In this document: positions 13,563-14,386 of the stretch, in pieces
Layout of the letters: the number at the start of each line of letters is the position of its first letter
Numbering within the stretch: the stretch's first letter is position 1
Notes under the pieces: generated by a model
Told to the model about the DNA's origin: nothing
What the model saw: the letters and a program-made list of their open reading frames with translations, nothing else
The model's database searches: none
Made by a program: the position numbers and the translations under genes
Source of the DNA: Litoreibacter sp.
GTDB lineage: Bacteria; Pseudomonadota; Alphaproteobacteria; Rhodobacterales; Rhodobacteraceae
Direction of reading: 5' to 3'
Assembly (NCBI GenBank): GCA_013042765.1
Contig: JABDPP010000149.1
Span: 1-14,386 of the forward strand
Length of the DNA: 14,386 nt

Positions 13563-14386
13563 TTGCGCTCTCCCGATCTCCGCTCCGCTCTCCGGGCGGA
13601 GCGAAAGTCTCGGATTTCCAGATGTCGATACAGCCATCCTCCAAAACGGTTGCGTGTCTGCTAGAGGGCAGAACAATTGTAGTTTCCGCCTCTGTGATGA
13701 CCGAAGGACCGTACGCCCGAAGGCCGGCGGGAAGCTCATCACGCGGGTAGACCGACGCTTCAAGTGTCTTGCCCACGGCGGCATCAAACAGTGTCCGGTG
13801 CAAACTCGTCCTTGCAGGCTCGACACTACTGAGTGTGGCAACGGGTGTAACAGCAGCAGAGGCCGTAAACGCATTCACCGACCAGACTGGTACTTCGATC
13901 TCCATGCTCTCAACTGAGCGGCCAAAGAGCTTCAAATACTCGGCTTCAAAAAGCGTCTTGAAGGTCATTGCATCGGGGGTCTGGGCCTGCTCATGGCTCA
14001 GGTCGACCGGGATCTCCCAACCCTGACCGGAATATCTCATGTAGACCTTGAACTCCGCCAAGACCTCCGCCGCGCTGTCACATGATCTGACAAACCGGGT
14101 GGCCTCTTCCTGCATCTCCAAGAAGAGCTCAGTCACGCGCACGGGATCAAACTCGGACAATTTCATGAACACGCTGCGGTTCGCCTCAAAACTATATGGC
14201 GCACGCAGGAAACCGATCGCCGATCCAACACCCGCCCCCTGCGGCACCAGGCACCGGTCCACGCCAAGCTTCTCGCACAGGCGCGCCGCATGAAGCGGGG
14301 CCGAGCCGCCAAATGCAATCATGGTATATTCCGACAGGTCCTCACCATTCTCAACCGCATGGACCCGCGCCGCATTGGCCATGTTT
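13555..14386 (-). CDS. hyuA: Hydantoinase/oxoprolinase alpha subunit (HyuA family), 5' part outside window
   Basis: The C-terminal 276 or so residues of a HyuA-family subunit, usually about 680-700 residues long; the N-terminal ATPase-like part lies beyond the right edge. The frame stays open to the edge, and an internal Met codon at 14382 (in NMANAARVHAVENG) is not the true start. Recognisable segments are IAFGGSAPLHAARLCEKLGV, the VPQGAGVGSAIGFLRAP loop, LFGRSVESMEIEVPVWSVNA of the C-terminal domain, and YPRDELPAGLRAYGPSVITEAETT near the end. The enzyme couples ATP hydrolysis to opening of a cyclic amide together with HyuB, which begins eight bases before this gene ends. No frameshift is seen in the visible part. 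The operon promoter is not in the window. Confidence 0.88.
   Translation of the reverse strand, partial: NMANAARVHAVENGEDLSEYTMIAFGGSAPLHAARLCEKLGVDRCLVPQGAGVGSAIGFLRAPYSFEANRSVFMKLSEFDPVRVTELFLEMQEEATRFVRSCDSAAEVLAEFKVYMRYSGQGWEIPVDLSHEQAQTPDAMTFKTLFEAEYLKLFGRSVESMEIEVPVWSVNAFTASAAVTPVATLSSVEPARTSLHRTLFDAAVGKTLEASVYPRDELPAGLRAYGPSVITEAETTIVLPSSRHATVLEDGCIDIWKSETFAPPGERSGDRESANA

Noticed and set aside
13563..13874. In-frame extension of HyuB to 13874
   Set aside because: It lies inside the hyuA coding region and reads as an out-of-frame shadow; MPEIS at 13562 is the normal HyuB beginning with a good ribosome site.
11856..14386. Naming the operon as creatinine/N-methylhydantoin degradation
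   Set aside because: HyuAB family members act on several cyclic amides and no creatinine deaminase or N-carbamoylsarcosine amidase is in the window.

Overview
The window looks like an accessory catabolic and transport region of an alphaproteobacterial chromosome, most likely from the Rhodobacteraceae (Roseobacter-type). This rests on the high-GC coding, the mix of gene families (SitAB metal uptake, a non-pyrrolysine MttB homologue, a dimethylglycine-dehydrogenase-type flavoprotein, HyuA/HyuB, an ABC1 kinase) and tight operons with ATGA or short-overlap junctions. It is inferred from recall of the families, not from a database search. I see no rRNA, tRNA, CRISPR array, insertion sequence or phage gene. 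Coding density is about 95 %, and no gene-free stretch reaches 300 bases.

Region 1 (1-1747, minus strand) holds the first two genes of a manganese/iron ABC importer. sitA encodes the periplasmic metal-binding protein. The sitB-like ATPase gene runs off the left edge, and the permease genes presumably follow outside the window. A 261-bp divergent intergenic region (1748-2008) holds a possible sit promoter with a Mur-like box. It also holds the promoter region and a near-perfect palindromic operator for the next operon.

Region 2 (2009-6639, plus strand) is a tightly coupled three-gene operon. It encodes an FAD/GcvT fusion of the dimethylglycine/sarcosine dehydrogenase type, an MttB-superfamily methyltransferase without a pyrrolysine codon, and a TetR regulator. 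The palindrome TGGACA-N4-TGTCCA lies upstream of the first gene and is the obvious candidate operator for the TetR protein. The inferred role is inducible demethylation of a quaternary or tertiary N-methyl compound, with the one-carbon unit going to tetrahydrofolate. No corrinoid protein is encoded here, so how the methyl group is handled is open. This is the best candidate in the window for an undescribed system.

Region 3 (6761-9751, plus strand) has two separately spaced genes: an ABC1/UbiB-family atypical kinase and a thiamine-diphosphate enzyme. The latter resembles benzoylformate decarboxylase but seems to lack one of its catalytic histidines.

Region 4 (9766-14386, minus strand) is a second catabolic operon, transcribed towards region 3. 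In order of transcription it encodes HyuA (only its C-terminal part is in the window), HyuB, a FAD-dependent amine-oxidase-type protein and a uronate-dehydrogenase-like SDR. HyuAB with a sarcosine-oxidase-like flavoprotein fits ATP-dependent opening of a cyclic amide followed by oxidation of the resulting amine. The exact substrate cannot be read from the sequence.
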